Source: Campylobacterales bacterium (GTDB lineage Bacteria; Campylobacterota; Campylobacteria; Campylobacterales; QNZT01). From it: 6,983 nucleotides of DNA. The notes below the pieces were generated by a model that was given only the letters and a program-made list of their open reading frames with translations, did no database searches and had not been told where the DNA came from. Where the stretch lies: assembly GCA_027081495.1 (NCBI GenBank), contig JALWKJ010000046.1, positions 1 through 6,983 on the forward strand, in the 5' to 3' direction. The position numbers and the translations under genes are program-made. Shown here piece by piece: positions 4,825 to 6,983 of the stretch (its first letter is position 1; the number at the start of each line of letters is the position of its first letter).

Positions 4825-6983
4825 TTAAACCATGATCGCCTTTTCTTTGATAAAATCTTTTATTTGATCCGGTTTTTGCGGTTTACAAAAGAGATATCCC
4901 TGTCCGATAAGGCATCCCATTTTTTTAAGCAGCATCTCCTGATCTTTATATTCGATTCCTTCGGCTACCGTTTTAAAGCCCAGGTTTTGGGCAAGAGCTA
5001 TGATTGCGCCGGCTATATCTTTGTCTCTTTTTTGAGTGCAGATATCATCGACGAAAGATTTATCGATCTTTAGAGTCGTCGCGGGCAATCTCTTGAGATA
5101 GCTAAAAGAGGAATAACCGGTGCCAAAATCATCTATCGCGATTTTATATCCGCACTCTCTGAGTTTTTTCATGTTTTGAATATTTTTTTCAATGTTTTCC
5201 ATAACGCAGCTTTCCGTTATCTCTATCTCTATTGAAGCCGGATTTAGATCCATCTTTTCGCAGAGTTTATTTATATTTTCTATAAAGGTTTTTTCTCTGA
5301 ATTGAAGAGTGGAAACATTTACGGCTATATGATCAAGGGATGGATCGATCTCTTTAAATCTTTTAAAATCTTCACAGGCTTTTTCAAATACAAAATACCC
5401 TATATCCCCTATCAATCCTATATTTTCGGCTACGGATATAAATTGATCGGGAGGAACAAATCCGAGATTTTCATTTTCCCATCTTACCAATGCTTCAAAA
5501 CCGATGGTTTTACAGTTTTTGAGATCGTATTTTGGTTGATATACGACATACAGTTCGCCTTTTTTTAGCGCGTTTCTTAGTTCCTGTTCGATTTTCAATC
5601 TTTTATATATCTCTTTTGAGAGTTCTTGCGTAAAGAACTGAAAATTGTTTCTGCCGTCGGTTTTGGCTTTATACATAGCGGTATCGGCATACTTTAAAAG
5701 GCTCTCGAGACTATTTCCGTCTTTTGGAAACATAGCGATACCGATACTTGCGGATATGTTTAATTGATGTCCATATACTTCTATCGGGCTATGGAGGGAT
5801 TTTAAAACCCTTTTTGCGATATTTTGAGCTTCGTTTCGCTCTTTTAGTTTAACTACTATCGCAAACTCGTCCCCTCCGATTTTTGCTACGAAGTCTTTTT
5901 TAGAGACTTTTCTTTTCAGCCTTTTTGCAAATACCTTCAAAAGTTCATCTCCGGTGTGGTGTCCTAGAGTATCGTTGATGGTCTTAAAATGATCGAGATC
6001 GATATATAAAAGCGCGCACTCGTTTTGTTCATCGATGATATGTGCTTGAAAATAGTTTTCGAATTGAATTCGATTCGGCAACTTGGTTAAAGGATCATGA
6101 TAAGCTAAAAAATTTACTTTTTTCTCCTGTTCTATGTATTTGGTGATATTAAGCTTAACCGCTAGATAACCCGTAACTTTACCGTCCATAAGAAGCGGCA
6201 TAATGGAGGCTTTTTCATAAAATATACTGCCGTCTTTTCGTTTGTTTATAAATTCGCCTTCCCATTTTTTATATTTTTTTAAGGCGCTGTTAAGCGGGAT
6301 ATAATACTCTTTGCCCATCAATCCGGACTGTAAGATTCTGGGATTTTTTCCTATGATTTCATTTTTTTTGTATCCCGTTTCTTTTTCAAAAGCGTCGTTT
6401 GCGTAAACGATATTTTTATTTATATCGGTTATGATAATGCTGTTGTCGCTATTTTCAATCGCATATCTGTATGCGGCAAGTTCTTTTTTATGTTTTAGCG
6501 AGTTTCTATGAAGATAGAGGATGCTAAGCAGCAATGATGTTATGAAAAATAAAATCACTACCATTATCAACTTTCCGAGCAACAGATATGATTGAAAATC
6601 ATCTTGCAGTCGTGAGTGAAGAGTGTTTAATTTGTCAAAAATATGCAAGTTATCGACACTTGTTTGTTCTTTTCGCAAAGTGACTATTTTTTGCAGTATA
6701 GATTTTTCATGTCTGTAGAAATATGAGACATATTTATTTTTTGTTTTTTGCACCAGCTCTTTTATGGCTAAAAGATTTTTTTCGACACTCTTTTTATTTT
6801 GGTTTATATTTGTATAAAGTTGTATAGTCATAAAGATCGTATCATCAAGCATCGATAGATCGGATTCGCTTAAAACGGAAGACAGCTTTGTATTTTTTTG
6901 TAAATCATGAAGATAATTTAACGAGTTTATGATGATACTGTTATAAGATTTTGAATGTTCTAAAAGATGACTCTTTTGTAGAT
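4825..6983 (-). CDS. Membrane-bound PAS-GGDEF-EAL c-di-GMP cyclase/phosphodiesterase, 5' end outside window
   Basis: The frame is open for 718 codons from the right edge (first full codon at 6981) to TAA at 4825, so the gene begins beyond the window; an internal Met at 6852 is not the start. Numbering visible residues: 1-135 is a helical, probably periplasmic sensor whose NSIIINSLNYL (14-24) resembles DAHL-type sensor domains. A membrane helix follows at about 137-157 (KLIMVVILFFITSLLLSIL). PAS spans about 169-283 (NPRILQSG, W240, NKRKDG). GGDEF spans about 287-453 with DLDHFKTIND, GHHTGDELL and intact GGDEF at 369-373; the inhibitory RxxD position reads SKKD. EAL spans about 463-713 with EALVRW (496-501), the Asn of VNVS, ITES, IAIDDFGTGYSSFSYLK, LKIDKSFV, VAEGIE and GQGYLF. 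All key catalytic residues that I can place in both domains are present, so it could make and degrade c-di-GMP. The net direction cannot be read from sequence. Confidence 0.95.
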   Translation of the reverse strand, partial: LQKSHLLEHSKSYNSIIINSLNYLHDLQKNTKLSSVLSESDLSMLDDTIFMTIQLYTNINQNKKSVEKNLLAIKELVQKTKNKYVSYFYRHEKSILQKIVTLRKEQTSVDNLHIFDKLNTLHSRLQDDFQSYLLLGKLIMVVILFFITSLLLSILYLHRNSLKHKKELAAYRYAIENSDNSIIITDINKNIVYANDAFEKETGYKKNEIIGKNPRILQSGLMGKEYYIPLNSALKKYKKWEGEFINKRKDGSIFYEKASIMPLLMDGKVTGYLAVKLNITKYIEQEKKVNFLAYHDPLTKLPNRIQFENYFQAHIIDEQNECALLYIDLDHFKTINDTLGHHTGDELLKVFAKRLKRKVSKKDFVAKIGGDEFAIVVKLKERNEAQNIAKRVLKSLHSPIEVYGHQLNISASIGIAMFPKDGNSLESLLKYADTAMYKAKTDGRNNFQFFTQELSKEIYKRLKIEQELRNALKKGELYVVYQPKYDLKNCKTIGFEALVRWENENLGFVPPDQFISVAENIGLIGDIGYFVFEKACEDFKRFKEIDPSLDHIAVNVSTLQFREKTFIENINKLCEKMDLNPASIEIEITESCVMENIEKNIQNMKKLRECGYKIAIDDFGTGYSSFSYLKRLPATTLKIDKSFVDDICTQKRDKDIAGAIIALAQNLGFKTVAEGIEYKDQEMLLKKMGCLIGQGYLFCKPQKPDQIKDFIKEKAIMV

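Noticed and set aside
4811..4826. Small palindrome (AAAGGATCGATCTTTT) at the end of the GGDEF-EAL gene as a terminator
   Set aside because: The stem is about six bp with a wobble pair and a TCGA loop, and on the transcribed minus strand it contains a mismatch and no U-run.
4780..5073. Plus-strand open frame of 97 codons
   Set aside because: It is mostly antisense to the EAL domain and shows no ribosome site or family resemblance.
6850..6852. ATG at 6852 as the start of the GGDEF-EAL gene
   Set aside because: The same frame stays open to the right edge, and the residues before this Met continue the helical sensor domain.

Overview
The window comes from an AT-rich Gram-negative genome. Codon use is rich in ATA and AAA. 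The genes include PAS/GGDEF/EAL proteins, small lipoproteins and a PurM with a Campylobacterota-like look (331 aa, start MAKLNYKDAGVDI). A member of the Campylobacterota (formerly Epsilonproteobacteria, Sulfurimonas/Sulfurovum/Nitratiruptor-like) is the best guess, but this is inference and no marker gene proves it. Every supported gene lies on the minus strand, so the transcription order runs from right to left.

Right part (4825-6983): a membrane-anchored PAS-GGDEF-EAL protein whose start lies beyond the right edge. Both its diguanylate cyclase and its phosphodiesterase motifs are intact. Next comes a compact three-gene envelope cassette (2809-4726): a secreted, probably outer-membrane beta-barrel protein followed by two small lipoproteins. 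The two lipoproteins look like the N-terminal and C-terminal parts of one LVIVD-repeat beta-propeller lipoprotein. They carry two and five LVIVD-type motifs, seven in all.

Middle (1485-2720): a 79-aa DUF2892-like two-helix membrane protein whose TAG stop directly abuts the GTG start of purM (AIR synthase, purine biosynthesis). Left part (1-1310): a PAS-PAS-GGDEF protein truncated by the left edge. Its GGDEF domain is degenerate (SGDEF, and Asn in place of the first metal-binding Asp) but keeps an RxxD product-binding site. The visible linker after it predicts an EAL domain outside the window.

Functionally, two c-di-GMP proteins flank a cell-envelope cassette and a housekeeping purine gene. 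Nothing shows that the c-di-GMP proteins control the cassette. There are no RNA genes, CRISPR arrays, insertion sequences or tRNAs that I can recognise, and no gap longer than 300 bases without a gene. The intergenic stretches are 1311-1484, 2721-2808 and 4727-4824. They hold candidate -10 elements and, in the first two, inverted repeats. The observation most worth following is the two-gene form of the LVIVD propeller lipoprotein next to a beta-barrel protein.
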